Part shown: positions 1-49,774 of the stretch, in pieces | Position numbering within the stretch: the first letter of the stretch is position 1 | Layout: each line of letters starts with the position of its first letter | Source of the DNA: Scylla paramamosain | Taxonomy: Eukaryota; Arthropoda; Malacostraca; Decapoda; Portunidae | Assembly (NCBI RefSeq): GCF_035594125.1 | Contig: NC_087183.1 | Span: forward strand, 8,570,868-8,634,867 | DNA: 64,000 nt | Reading direction: 5' to 3' | Notes under the pieces: model-generated | Databases searched by the model: none | What the model was told of the DNA's origin: nothing | The model's input: only the letters and a program-made list of their open reading frames with translations | Translations under genes and position numbers: made by a program

Positions 1-319
1 TTTAACAGTTTCCAGATACTTCTTTTTAAATATCTTTAATACTACTGCGTTTTGAAATGTGTTCTTATTTGTGGCATTAGTTAAAATGTGTGGCAAGTCT
101 GAATTTATAAAGCATTCCTGTCTAGCTGCGTTTTTTAGAGGGGTCATTTTCAAAATGAAATACGTACGTACGTAAATAACGGCTGCTGTGACGTCATCAA
201 CCCCCAGCCGTGACTTCACAAGCGCCCCCCCCCCGCCGTGACGTCATCAGAGTGGTACCTTCCCTAACTCCCTTCCAGTCCCTCCCAGTAAATATTCATT
301 TTTTTTTCAAGGTATTTCA

Positions 320-321
<2 letters not shown>

Positions 322-372
<51 letters not shown>

Positions 373-441
373 GCCTTATTTTTCGTTGTACAGATGGTGA
401 TGCAGTGTGTGTTGCTTTGTCTTTCGTTGTACTGGTTGTTA

Positions 442-486
<45 letters not shown>

Positions 487-514
487 GCCTTATCTTTCGT
501 TGTACAGATGGTGA

Positions 515-591
<77 letters not shown>

Positions 592-674
592 GCCTTGTCT
601 TTCGTTGTACATATGCAATGTGTTTGTGTGTGTGTGTGTGTGTGTTGCCTTATCTTTCGTTGTACAGATGGTGA

Positions 675-706
<32 letters not shown>

Positions 707-735
707 TGCCTTGTCTTTCGTTGTACATATGCTTA

Positions 736-800
<65 letters not shown>

Positions 801-828
801 GCCTTGTCTTTCGTTGTACATATGCTTA

Positions 829-905
<77 letters not shown>

Positions 906-933
906 GCCTTGTCTTTCGTTGTACATATGCTTA

Positions 934-1000
<67 letters not shown>

Positions 1001-1028
1001 GCCTTGTCTTTCGTTGTACATATGCTTA

Positions 1029-1107
<79 letters not shown>

Positions 1108-1135
1108 GCCTTGTCTTTCGTTGTACATATGCTTA

Positions 1136-1192
<57 letters not shown>

Positions 1193-1258
1193 GCCTTATC
1201 TTTCGTTGTACAGATGGTGATGCAGTGTGTGTGTGTGTGTGTGTGTACAGATGGTGAT
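322..1258 (+). repeat. (TG)n minisatellite with ~36-bp spacer units
   Basis: About eleven spacers start TTGCCTT(A/G)TCTTTCGTTG and end TATGCAG. They alternate with (TG)n blocks of variable length. Two spacer types occur, ending CAGATGGTGATGCAG or CATATGCTTATGCAG. Cys/Val and His/Thr reading frames here are repeat artefacts, not genes. Confidence 0.95.
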
Positions 1259-1375
1259 AAAATATAAATTAAACATAAGCACATAACAAACAATAAAAAA
1301 AAACGACAAAAAAAAAAAAAACATTAAATCAACTCAGTCTACCAGCCTCACCCCACACCCCAGCCTACTCCAGGG

Positions 1376-1376
<1 letters not shown>

Positions 1377-1428
<52 letters not shown>

Positions 1429-1430
1429 TG
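1377..1430 (+). repeat. (AGT)n microsatellite
   Basis: About 17 copies of AGT, running into TTGTTG. Flanking A-rich DNA shows no gene. Confidence 0.9.
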
Positions 1431-1649
1431 TTGTTATTGTGTTTATAATTTTTTTTGTTTCCTTAGGGAGAGAGAGATGCAGATTGTTTCTTTAATTTTC
1501 AGTTTTCTTGTTTTAAATTCACTCAAATATTCTTAAAACATTATAGTCATTAATTAAAAGTAAATAAAACACCTAATTAATTTATTCTTTCATTTCATTC
1601 TCTTTTCCTTCCTTTTCTTCATCTTTCTTTCTTTAATTTGCTCTGTTAA

Positions 1650-1696
1650 ATCACCTCACCTAACCTTTACCTAACTTAACCTAACCCAACCTAATC
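1650..1696 (+). repeat. Degenerate CCTAA-type stretch
   Basis: Clustered CCTAACC, CCTAACTTAACCTAACCCAA variants resemble the arthropod telomeric pentamer TTAGG read on the other strand. It is short and imperfect. Confidence 0.5.
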
Positions 1697-2076
1697 TTGC
1701 AGTGAGAGATGGGGAGGAGGATTGTTTGCAGTGCGCTGTCAGCCCTCACCTGCGCCGCCTCCCCCAGTGAGCGGGTGTAGGCCTGGGAATAGAACATATG
1801 CAAATGTCTTGGCAGTGCTGTGTATGTCTGTTTGTCGATGGTCAAGAAGGAACGTAGCAAAAGTTTAAGGTCTGTTTGGGTGTTTTGGGGTCTTTGGGAG
1901 GGTGTGGCAGTGTTTGGGAGGTTGTGGTAGTGTTTCAGGGGGTGTAGCAGTGTTTGTGAAGGTGTGGCCTTTTTTCTATCTGCACCGACATCTTGTGAGG
2001 GCGAGGGAGAGGGAGAGGGAGGGAGTCACAGAACTTGCCGTCTGTGAACGAGTAACAATGAAGAAATTACTGGCGG

Positions 2077-2288
<212 letters not shown>

Positions 2289-2539
2289 CCTAAATTCTGC
2301 TGTATTTGGAAAGTGGCAGTTTTGCATAATATTTGGAATAATTACATATGTACGATAATTTTACCAGAAGTACAATAATTTCAACCTGTGTAGTACGATA
2401 ATATGGCCAAAACAATCTGGCAACGCTGGTGGTATCAAGCAGCGAGGCAGCTCGGGCGCGGAGGCGGGAAGTATTGCGTCACTTGGAGTGGGCAGCTAGG
2501 ATATTGTAATTATTGTGTGATTCACTTAAAAAAAACATC

Positions 2540-2796
2540 ATGAACATTATGCGTCAGATGCATTACTTCTTCCGTCCAAGTGCAAGTAAGTGTCGTGATT
2601 TGTATTTCATGTCATAAGTTACGTAACACGATGATCAAATAGTAGTTTGTTGTGTAGATGTCTAAGACTTGTAACCGACGATCCCGCATGACGAAAGCAT
2701 GTAAACGACAGTAGGAAGGAAACACCGGGAGTAAGAGCTCGGCGTGCGTGTTGTAGTGACAGTTGTGCAGCGGCAAGCATTCCATTGGCATCAGCC
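2540..2796 (+). other. Possible upstream leader exon of MsrA
   Basis: An ATG at 2540 opens 15 codons plus one base and ends at a perfect donor (2586, gtaagt). An acceptor at 2769-2770 (gtgcag) would join it in frame to eight codons before the ATG at 2797. This would extend the protein by 24 residues, with a start reading MNIMRQMHYFFRPSA and an Arg, aromatic and no acidic residues, resembling a mitochondrial presequence. The acceptor has a weak pyrimidine tract, so this is an alternative start and not the main call. The GC-richer stretch around 2440-2500 may belong to the promoter. Confidence 0.35.
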
Positions 2797-10456
<7,660 letters not shown>

Positions 10457-11111
10457 TGGAAACTAATTTTTTTTATAAAACTTTTTATCTCTTACCTACT
10501 ACCTAATGTTATATCATGGTGTGAATACATATTTAGTTTCATAATGTTTTCTGGCTATCTTATTTCATTTAGTTAGTTGTTCGCTTTTCCCCACAGGTTA
10601 TTCTCTTTTCTATACTGCCCAGGTAACAATTAACAATACATGTATTCAATTTGAGACCAGGGAAACTTTACATACTGCATCATTACTGTAATCTGTACAG
10701 ACTTGTACATGGATAATTTTATTTACCAGGCAATTGATATCTTTGACTGCTGGTATTATAATTTGTTTTATTTGGTCACTATTAGCAGTTGTAGGTAATG
10801 TGTATTGTATGAAAGTAGAAATATTGATGATGAGAAGGAAAAGAATGGCATTTTCCACATGAAAAAATGTCCCCAACTGCATCTCCAATCCCCCAACATT
10901 CACCTTGCAATAGAACTTTGTGTGTGCTCTTGGTGCCATGCTGAGAAGATGGTCAAGGACAGATCAGCCTTAATGATAAAATATTTGCTTTTTGAGTGTG
11001 AGAATAGCAGTAGTGCAGAATTGAATGTGTGCAGATATATGATAATTGAAGTGTGATAATGTAATAGTTTTGCACATTATAGTTTTTAGTCTTTATGAGG
11101 AGAATAAGAAT

Positions 11112-11188
11112 TATAAAGCTAAAAGCAAAGATGATAGGGCATGCTATGAATGTAGATGCATGCATGTGAATGCTTGATTTCAGCTCTG
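11112..11188 (+). promoter_or_regulatory. Candidate SECIS-like stem-loop in the MsrA 3' flank (weak)
   Basis: About 0.67 kb after the MsrA stop, ATGAT (11131-11135) and TGAA (11167-11170) could form the tandem G.A quartet. A GCATGC/GCATGC stem (six pairs) lies inside, and the apical loop contains AA (11149-11150). AAGCA (11123-11127) can pair with TGCTT (11171-11175) as the lower helix. The UGA-to-AA spacing of 14 nt is longer than usual, and three pairs next to the quartet are poor. A second weak candidate lies at 10826-10868 (ATGAG with GGAAAA/TTTTCC, then TGAA). Neither is secure. Confidence 0.2.
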
Positions 11189-11456
11189 CCTTATTGGAGA
11201 ATGTTGGTCTGATGCATGTATAATGATATAAGAATATTTGAAGGATAGATGATTTTCATGGCATGGAAGCCACTAGCACAGCAGCCCACTACCTCTCCCC
11301 CAGTGTATTGCAATAGTGCCCTAACCACAAGATCCTATCTGGGAATGCTAAACCAGAGGCACTTAAATATTGGTACTAATTCTATAGTATGAATAGGATA
11401 TTGTATGCTTGAGTTGCTTTTTTAATGAATTACTTTGTTAATTAATTAAATAATAA

Positions 11457-11582
<126 letters not shown>

Positions 11583-12048
11583 GCAGAGTGATTGGGATTG
11601 TACATGCCAGTGCAATTAAATTTGATGCAGGAAGTCATTCTGTTATTTTGTGGTAATAACATTACACTTATTTTTCAAATATTGTAGCCTGATATTTGTT
11701 TTAGGGGCAAAGAGAAAGAAGAAAAGTCTACATAGTACAAAACAAACAGTTCTTATGGAATGATTGATCAGGCTTGTGATTTATTGGCTCAGTTAGAGAA
11801 AGCTATCATATTGGTGTTTGTTTCAGTTACTTGAGGAACATGATCATGTCTGAATTCATGAACTGTTGAGCTGTCACAGATTAGTCTTACTAACGTTTGT
11901 TCCATAAGATTTTCTTGTTAAAAAAAGAATGTTAGTGAACCACTAGCATCAAATTTAGATTTTATTAAATTCTTACATTAAAGTATTTTAGTTGCCAACT
12001 TGAAAAACCAATGATCAATAGACCTAGTCATATTCAGCTTCCCTTGTA

Positions 12049-12196
<148 letters not shown>

Positions 12197-14112
12197 TAAG
12201 AATACTTCTTATTTTCAGTTTTGATATTTTCTTAGTGTTGATTTTATGGGAAAAATATTTGGCAATTTCTCTGATAGTTCTTTTACGGGTCGAGTTTCCT
12301 TTATCCATACATTCCTTAGCAGAATATACATTTAAACTCAAAATTGTTATTAGAGCTATTCAGGTCAGAGCTAACTTGTGATTGTCAAGTTATTACCACA
12401 ATGATTTGGATGTACTTGTACCTTTCTAACAAAATACGAGAAAACTGTACTACATTTGTAATGCCTGTGTGTCTTCCACTCATTAGTACCTCTATATATG
12501 CACCATTGTTTGTAAGTAAGAAGTTTATAGAACATGGTGGTCAGAAAGTGCAGGAGAAAGTGCAGAAGCACTTAATTTCTTTAATTTTTGACAAGCATCT
12601 TTTTCTGAAGAAGACAGTCAAAATGTCAGTTAAAAAATTGCATATTTAAGTGATTGATTGCAAACTTTTCCTTCAGTAGGTTCTATATTATTCATTCATG
12701 TAAATGCTACCATCATGAAAAACATGTTCTGTCACTTTATTTAGGCATAGATTTAACATTCATCAATGCATTTAAAGTATCTTGGTAATTGCTATGCAAT
12801 CTTGTATAAAGCAAGCATAATTTTTGTGACTTTCTTTATATTTATGGGAATGAAAATATAGCAACTGATGGAAACAAGTGTAAGCTCAGTCTGCTTATTT
12901 TGCCTGCTTTAAGGCACTGTTGACTTTGACATAGATAACATGTGATTACTTGATATATGAGAACAGCATTGTTGAAGAACAAAATTTTATATGAATGTTT
13001 TTATTTTTTAATCTCAGTTACATTTATTTAATGCAAATCATTCATGTTATGTTTGGATACCTTTAATTTGGGCATTCAGTTGGAAGAATGGAAGCCAAAT
13101 CAGTACATTTTGACCTCAAAGAAATTACTGTAGTTGCTTCTTAGAATAGTGGCTTCAGTTTTTGTAGTATTATGATCTGAAAATTTAAGTTTAGTGATGC
13201 AGTCTTTTGTAATTGAAGGGTTTTGGATAAAGGATGGTGGCCACATGTTTTTTTTTACATACAAGTAGCAGTTTGTTATATATGCCAAAATAAGTAGTTA
13301 CAGTTTCATGTATTCTCCATTATACATACAAATATCACTTGAAAAGATATCTTTGCTGATATGGTATTTAACTTCACATCATCCATAACAAGATGTTTGT
13401 ACCAATGGAATGTTTGTTTGTGATGCAAGTATTTAAGGGTGAGATGAATGATATTCATTTTTTATCTTTAATATAAGTATTTATAATTATGATGATTTCA
13501 ACTGATTTCTTTGAACAGGGAGAAACATGTTGATAAAACAGTAAAGGTTTTCTGGAACAATATATGTTAAGTTAATTCTGAAAGTGATGATGAAAACTAC
13601 CTAAGATATCCATTATGTATTGTGTTATGTAACTTCAGCAAGGATGTCTGAAGAGTATCACAAACATTTTATCCTCATTTTATATGTATACCTAATTAAT
13701 TTTGTTATCTATGATTTTCCTTCTTCAATTCTGCACACAAAGTGACTGCTGTCTTGCTAATCATTATGAAACTTGGGAGCTAAAGCTTAATGCAGTTCTC
13801 AGGTGGATGATATAGTTAGGTTAGTGTGTCTGCAGTCCTTTGTTGTGTGGTTATGTAATGTGGTTGGGGATGAGTAAAAGAACATGCCAAATTCTAGTTT
13901 TATTCTTTATTTTTTGTGATATGAAAACCAATAGTAACCTATATTATAATTAAATAAGGCAAAAAATGTAAATTCATTGTTCTAACCACAAAAGCAAAAT
14001 TTTAGGATCAAAATGACATTTTCTATTTTGTTTAGATGGAAATAACTGGAAAGTTATGGCTTGGGGCCAAGGACAAGACAAAAGTTATTTTTTTTACTTA
14101 GTGTTATTCACT

Positions 14113-15922
<1,810 letters not shown>

Positions 15923-15985
15923 AAAATGAATTAGTGTAGATGTTCGTTTCTCTCTCTCTTTTTTTTTTTTTTTTTCCATCTACAG

Positions 15986-16075
15986 GAGTTGCCGATCAAG
16001 AGGCCTGGCTTAGAAGTGATCCCGAACTACCTGTACCATGAAGATCAAGATCAAGCGATCGGCCCATGTTTGTAA
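15986..16075 (+). CDS. Possible orphan terminal exon, unrecognised
   Basis: A strong polypyrimidine tract and acceptor (ccatctacag) precede a 29-codon open frame ending in TAA. The peptide begins ELPIKRPGLEVIPNYLYHED and ends DQAIGPCL. The composition looks like protein, with balanced charge and no low complexity, and the other frames close quickly. No upstream exon was found between MsrA and here. It could be the last exon of a gene whose other exons are missed or displaced by the adjacent LINE and repeats. Confidence 0.25.
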   Translation, partial: ELPIKRPGLEVIPNYLYHEDQDQAIGPCL

Positions 16076-17727
16076 AAGTGCCATATTTGCATCTCCTTTG
16101 TCTATAACATAAGTTATCTTTATATATGATTGGCTCGTGCGTGATTTTGCAAGCTCTTTTTATTGTTGTGATGGTGATATCAGAAAAAAAAAAATCGTCA
16201 TAATTCGTTAAATACTTTTTTTTTTTTTTTCATATGGGACTTGCCGCATCTTACATGTATTAAATGAAATGTGATTTTCATATAGGATAAAAAAAAATTT
16301 AAAAAAAGTTACAGAGTTCGCAAGTATTTGTTCTGCAAAGCACAAGTATACCAATAAAAAGCGTGTTTTTTACTTTTTTTTAACAGTTTGATGCAAAAGC
16401 TCGCTAAATTTCTACGGAGTTAATCTCCCACCCCTCTCCCTTGCTCTCTTCTAAAAATCTCTCTGTTCCCCCACTATGTCCTTCTCTTGCTCTTTCCCCA
16501 ACCATCAGATTCCCCCACTGCATCTCTCTGGTTCCCCATCCCCCGTCCCCGGTCCCATCCCTGGCGCGTCCCATACGTGTACGCATTGCTTGCTATGTCT
16601 CACTCTGCCTCAACATTTGTAGTGATTTTTTTATTCATATTTCGTAAAATGTGCACCAAGCGCCTACTGTAAACATCACTACATCAGGTGGTGTTGTGAA
16701 GAGGTATGTCTTCCAGTGATATGGTGATAATTATCTTGTAAAATATGACATTTGAGATAAGAGATAATACGAAAGAAAGGCAAAGTTTCGTAGTAGATTA
16801 TTGGGCACGACGTTATCATCTAAAGAAATACTGTAACAGTAATATTGTAATGACAAACATTTTCATCAAATGATTAGGTTTAAATTGGGTAATTAAGTTC
16901 ATTAATTTCGCTGTTAATCCCTTCGTTGTGTTGATCTCAGTTGGTCAATCTAGGTGCATTGTACTTTTTTTTTTTTTACTCATTTTCATTTTTAAATGTG
17001 AAGTACTAATATTTTTTAGTTAATCGGCTTAAGCATTATAATAAATTAATTTCTTAAAAGCTCTTGGAAGCATGCATGGACTTAGAAAAGGTTAGGAACT
17101 GCTGGTGTAGATCAGACTTGAAAAAGTTTCATCGTCTGAAAAATAGTAAACTAAGGTTATTTTCATCATTCCCACTACCACATTGGATATACTACTATAA
17201 TAAGTGTGAAAATAGTGCATGAAAGAAAAAAAAAAGTGAAAACTCAACAAGTAAAATTAAATTTCATGAATGTTTTGAGTACAGACTAGCACAACAATGA
17301 CCACATGACTAGTAGACCCAGCAGCAGTGACCTAATGCTGGAGACTGAGGCTCTTTTGACTCTCCTGGACTTTTCTCTTGCAACAGGTACTACAGGCATC
17401 TGGTAGGTGCACATTCTTCTTTCTAGCATTGAACAGTTTTGTAGGGGCCGTGCTGGCTGTGGTGCCGCAGCCTTTAGCGCCCCCAAGGTACTGGCAGCAG
17501 ACAAGTTAGTTAGTTAGTTGGATTTTAATAAGTTGTCATGTCTTTTGGAGAAAAATCCTGGTGTGCTTGAGTGTTTTGAAGGCCAGGAAAACTCGGGGGA
17601 ACTTGGGGAACTTGGGAACCATCTAGATCTGCTATTGATAGTCTGAGGATGTGAAGTGATGCCAGTGAGTGGGGGAAAGCAGTGCAGTGGTAGCGGTGGT
17701 GGGGATAGTGTAGCAGTAAGTGTTATG
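16076..17727 (+). other. Intergenic DNA without a supported gene
   Basis: A/T-rich with short T- and A-runs. A C/T-rich segment at 16420-16570 has few purines on the plus strand. Small frames lack splice context or recognisable motifs. Confidence 0.5.
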
Positions 17728-18511
<784 letters not shown>

Positions 18512-18800
18512 CTGTGGGGCACCATGGGTAGGTAGGGGTGTCCATCATGCCCAGCTTATGCATGTGGATAGTTAGACAGCTGTGTCCTATCCTGAGTCTG
18601 GTGACTGCAGTGTCTAGGGCACAGTTGAGGGAGTGTGTCCAGCAGTGGTGTTGTGTCTTGTCTGATGTAGGTAAGTGAGGTGTGTTGTAAGGTGTCTTCC
18701 CTAGTGTAAGTTGTAGTCTTTCTATAGATTTCTGTAGGTTATTCAAATGAACACCATGCTGATGAACAACTTTATCTTTATTAGTATTCAAAATCAAGTA
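18512..18800 (-). mobile_element. Retroelement C-terminal relic (His/Cys-rich)
   Basis: A minus-strand frame reads ALDTAVTRLRIGHSCLTIHM, then HKLGMMDTPTYPWCPT. This matches the C-terminal TRLRIGHT/CPWC region found after RT in RNase H-bearing LINEs. It is cut at 18511 by the start of the internally deleted LINE copy, so that copy inserted into this older element. Confidence 0.65.
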
Positions 18801-19387
18801 TTCATTTATGTGTATTTGAGATGGCTCTTGGTATTTAAAAGAAAAAAATAGCTTAGGGCAAGATTAATTGATAAAATGGTTGAAAATATCTTAAATTGGT
18901 AGGTACAGTACATAAATCAGGCAAGAACTTTGTAAGTGTACCAATGCGCAGGTTTGTAGAGAAATGGACGATTGGGTGTGGCTCATAGATCAGCTTAATC
19001 TGCTCTTATTATAGCTATTAAACTGACCCTGTAATTGGCCTAAGACTGTGACATTAACATTTGGAGTCATACTGATGTATGAGTAATTAAACATCATGTT
19101 GAATGTCAGTAACCAGCATATTTCTTACATACATGAAATTTATTGAACTTCATACTATTTTTTCAGTGTACCATCTGTTTTGTAATCTAGATGTTATTTG
19201 GAAATGATAAAGGTTAGATATTAGTTCATTTCATTACAAGCAAGGTTTGGTGATTTATAAGTCTTTGAAAAGTATTTAATTATCTACTATTTACTTGTGA
19301 ATGAAATTTAAGAAAACATTTTTATTTGCATTAAATTATTTTGCATATTTCATCCTGTGCATATGTTGCTTACAGAGGAACACAGCT

Positions 19388-38561
<19,174 letters not shown>

Positions 38562-38587
38562 TTTTCATCCTTTCCTCCCACCACACC

Positions 38588-38590
<3 letters not shown>

Positions 38591-38649
<59 letters not shown>
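38591..38649 (+). repeat. (GA)n just after the SIDT stop codon
   Basis: About 30 GA units in the presumed 3' UTR, 30 bp after the TAG at 38559-38561. Confidence 0.9.
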
Positions 38650-38651
<2 letters not shown>

Positions 38652-41600
38652 CAGCTATTCACTCCAATCAACAAATGTTCAAACCATTGTATGCTGTTTT
38701 ATAATGGTTGCCACACTAAGCAGTAGGCACACAGGTGTGATCCTTGCTCTGTGAGTGTTCCCACTGGACATAACAATTTTCAAACTCAGAATAATTTTTT
38801 TACCCTGTCTCCTGGTTATAGCGATGGGAGATTGTTCTCTTTGGACTCCTTCAGTGGATGAGAAGGAATCACTAATATTAATTGTAGCCGTGAACAAGAA
38901 GAGAAAAAAAGAAGTGGGTACGTGAAACAAATATGAAGAGGCCAGTTGAAACAAAATCTAGACAGCATTTTAGATTATCTCCTGCTCAGTTCACTGAAAC
39001 CCTCTCACTCTTAGAACAAGACATCAGGAAACAGGATGCCATATCTAGGTAGTGTAGTGTGGGGCAGCAAGTTGCAAGCCCCTTGCTTATGGGTGAGCAA
39101 AGTTATGCTGAAAAAAATCACAAGCCATGGGATCAGGGAAGCTGTGTGGGCCACATTGCAGGCATTGCTGACATGGGTTTGGTGGCGTTGTGAACAGCCT
39201 CATATAAAATACCACGAGCCACACCTTTGAATCACCAGTGTTGTGGTTAGCGTAGCATCACAACCAGTATGAAGTGACTTTAAGGCCTGTTTCTCTTTCA
39301 TTGTGAACCCATTTATTTTATTTTATTTCATAATCCCATCCTGTACACAATCTGAACTGCCTAGATAATGCAACACATTCAAATTTCACACCATTATATT
39401 TCAACTTTTTTCCACAAACCACCTTTAAGCCTTTAACTATAGGCTTCTTGATGCCAATCATTCTTCCAGAAGAATTTCTAAGAAAAATTGCTCATCTTCC
39501 CATGTATTTATAATTACTTATAATTTCAGACATTTCTTACATCATTTAATTGTAAAATATTGTGAACATAAAACACGCATGCACATACACAGGTAGGGAA
39601 TAAGAAGCTTGGCTTGCACCCAAGAAGTGTAGAGAATAAGGGAAATATATTAGAAAATATATTCCTGAGTTCAGCAAAGCTAGACATACATAATGGTATT
39701 TTTGGTATATACTGTAAGTTGATGTCATTTGTCTTTTGTATAACTTTTAAGTTGAAAAGGCTGTATACTTATAAGTTTATTTTTATTAATATCTGGATCA
39801 TACTGAGGAAGAGGTTGAAATATTGAAATGTTAAGTAATCAGATAAAGATATTCATGTGCTTTCTTGTCTTGGCTGCAGGTATGTTAAAAATGGCTATTT
39901 TGCATACATATAATTTAGATTGGTAATTGTTGTAGTTCTTTGTCTCATTGCATTCTCCCTGTAAAGTTTTAAGTTGGGGTCTACCAGCTTATTCCTTCTC
40001 TTGGCTGTTACCAAAGTCTGCACACCTGTCCAAGTGTGTTCCTCCTCTGTCTAGTCCCTGCAGTTGTCTGGCAAAGCTCATCAGAAGCCTCGCCCTGTGA
40101 TACCCCATCCATCGCTCATCCCCTTTCCTCATCCAGCTACCCCATTCTAAGCTCTGGTCACATTGGTCATGAATATTGCTGGGATGGGCTCTTATCAGTC
40201 AAGCAAAAACTGCTCCACATATTTGTGTTTGGGTGTTCTAGGTGTGCTGAATCAAAACGGCTACCTGTTGACTCTGGGACACTGGATCATGAAATACATA
40301 ATAACTATTTGTGCTTTGCTTCCTGCCACTCCTCTTGCAGCATGCATAGAACACTAAAGGTACTTCAGATAAAAAAAATGTAAAACATTGGATACCTAGG
40401 AAACTGAACAGCATCTTTAATGACTTGATAACAGAGATGTCTGTTAAAGATAATTGTGGTTTCTTTGAGTCTCGTAGAAAGTACAAGGAGAATTATGTTG
40501 TACCTTTTGTTGCTAACTTTCTTTGAGGGGTGAGGTCCCACCTATGCAGGCTATGAATCAGGTATCAATATCCTGGCCCATTGTTTGGTGCTATTAAAAC
40601 AGCCTCATGCAATTTTTATTTCCTTTCGGTAATGAAACGAAAGTTTTATAGTTGATTATTATTTTATTCTATGTAATTTTTATATTTATTCATGACTGAA
40701 AATTAATGTTTATTTTATATTTAAATCTATTTGAGGAAAATGTTATTTTTATGAATTTTAAACTTTTAAGTGCTCTAAATTTCTGAATTTGTCCACTAAT
40801 TTTGTGCCCACAGAATATTAGTTTTAGGACTAGACAGGCACATTGACTGCAATCCTTTGAATAAGTGGATAAAGTCCCACACATATGGCTAGAGCCAGTA
40901 CCATCTGTGCAGTGACAGCCTGTAATAGAACAAGAAATGGCCATTCTGTTATAATTCGTTACAACTTGTAACTTAAATAAATAATGTAAAACTCTTGGGA
41001 ATGCTTTTGTATAATTTTGGGAAATAAATGTATGCCATGGTGTAATCAGTTAACTTTTACATGGAGGAGAGAGAGAATAAAATATCTTGCCTTCCATATA
41101 TTTTTCTCTTTGGTTGTCTAAATGAGAGAGAGAGAGAGTCCTCACCTTTACCACCATACCAGATGCCTTTTTGCCCTGAAGCATTAGCAGATTTCACTCT
41201 AATACTATAGTGCACATGAAAGTGTTACTGGTTCTTAAAGTAAGCACTGATGAAGGGATTGAGTTGATAGGTAACTTATCTCTGGCATGCAGCTGGTTTT
41301 AAGCCTATTTGACCAATTTTATAAAATTGGGCCCCACACCTTAAGGGGCCGTGCACCAGCGGCAACAGAGTTAACACTTGAAAAGCCTTTTCTGTATTGT
41401 AAGAGGAATAAACAACTACCGAAAACGTGAAATGAAGAATGAGAAATTATTATTCCTCACGAAATATAAACATGCATAAATTTTTACTTTTGTTGAGTGG
41501 GAGCTCCGCTACCAGTTTCCTAATTGGGCCCCGCAATTCCTAGCACTAGTCTTGCTGACATGAGTATGATGGAGGCTACCACTGGCAACTACAGTGAGAC

Positions 41601-41980
41601 AGTAATATCTCTCTCCGCTGCAGGCTTCACACTCCAGGGAAACTAGCCATTGTGAAAGCCCTTCATCACACCACCTCTACCATCACGGTGGTGGCCTCCA
41701 CCCTGATTCTTGAGCTCCCCTCCAGGCATTCATTTAAAGTCTACATGTGACAATGACCGTCTTATAAGTAATGTCATGTCATAACGTCTGGCACGCAGGC
41801 TAATCAGAAAGAAATTTTTGTATTTCTACAATGTAGGAAAATTACAAATCTCCAGAATGTAGGATTATTCAGTATGACATTGTCAGAACATTACAACTAA
41901 ATGTGCATCTTTCATACTTAATGCAGAGAGCTCAAGAGGTAATACTCAACGTACTTTTTTTTTAACATTTGGAACTATGA
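38650..41980 (+). other. SIDT 3' flank and intergenic DNA
   Basis: No supported gene. AATAAA at 41023 could be a poly(A) signal, but the distance from the stop is long. Small frames here lack splice or domain support. Confidence 0.5.
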
Positions 41981-42106
<126 letters not shown>

Positions 42107-42182
42107 ACTGTTAGGACGCAATCAGGATGTAGTAGATTGCAAACATCCTCCATCACTGCCATGCTTAACAAAATCAGTGATG

Positions 42183-42214
<32 letters not shown>

Positions 42215-42479
42215 TTACGTTTTGAGTATGAAGGTATTATAATACCTCCATGATATACTTCCATGGTTTTGAACGCTGGTAATGAGGCGAGAAGGCGCAT
42301 TGCCGAAAGGTGTGAATGAAAATGAAAAGTCAGCCGCCGCCCTTCGTATGGAAGCTTTTACATGCGTATAAGTTAATCCACCAAGAAACAAGAGGTGAAA
42401 GGCTGAATGGCAAAGGCACTCACTGGCTGTAGCTCGAATTTACTTCAGCGGGTCTTAAAAATAAATAAAAAATATAAAA

Positions 42480-42745
42480 AAAATAAATAAAATGTTGACC
42501 TGGGCCAGTAGCCAGTGGCCCTCTTACATAAAAAAAAAAAGAAAGTTCATAGAGGAAATAATAGCAGAACTAGCCTTAGACTCACTCAGATTTAATTAAT
42601 GTATATAAATTGGCATGGAATAATTCAAAATAAATGTATAATTGGGAAATCACATATATTTGAAAATAACCTAAGTGGGCCTTTTTTCTCAAAATTTTTG
42701 CTGCCCTTGGACAATGGCCCTCTTACATTAGAAAAAAAAAAAAAA
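42480..42745 (+). mobile_element. Two solo LINE 3' tails
   Basis: CTTACATAAAAAAAAAA at 42523-42540 and CTTACATTAGAAAAAAA at about 42722-42745 are each preceded by a ttgcccttggccagt-like segment (GGCCAGTAGCCAGTGGCCCT; GCTGCCCTTGGACAATGGCC). Both look like heavily 5'-truncated insertions of the main family, just upstream of ISY1. Confidence 0.5.
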
Positions 42746-42919
42746 GGAAGGCGAAAAGAAACAATCGTCAATATAGTTTAGGCGTGCATCCCTCCAGCTC
42801 TAACTACAACAGTGTATATGGTGCACGCTTGACTGTAGTGGCTTGTAGGACTGTGACCTGTGTTGCTGTTACCTGCACTTTATTTTTGTTAAGAAGCCCA
42901 GTTTTTATATCCCCTAAAA

Positions 42920-49774
<6,855 letters not shown>

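Noticed and set aside
210..1293. Long Cys/Val and His/Thr open frames on both strands
   Set aside because: They are translations of (TG)n/(CA)n repeats and spacer units.
10946..10980. Stem-loop CTGAG...AAGGACA...AATGATA as SECIS
   Set aside because: It has correct AA spacing, but the quartet lacks the preceding A, helix I is nearly absent and the helix has a bulge.
39036..39230. 64-codon frame downstream of SIDT
   Set aside because: No splice context, no recognisable motif, and its position is in the probable 3' UTR or intergenic DNA.
40036..40383. 115-codon frame with many Ser and Cys
   Set aside because: Low complexity, no homology recognised, no Kozak or splice support.
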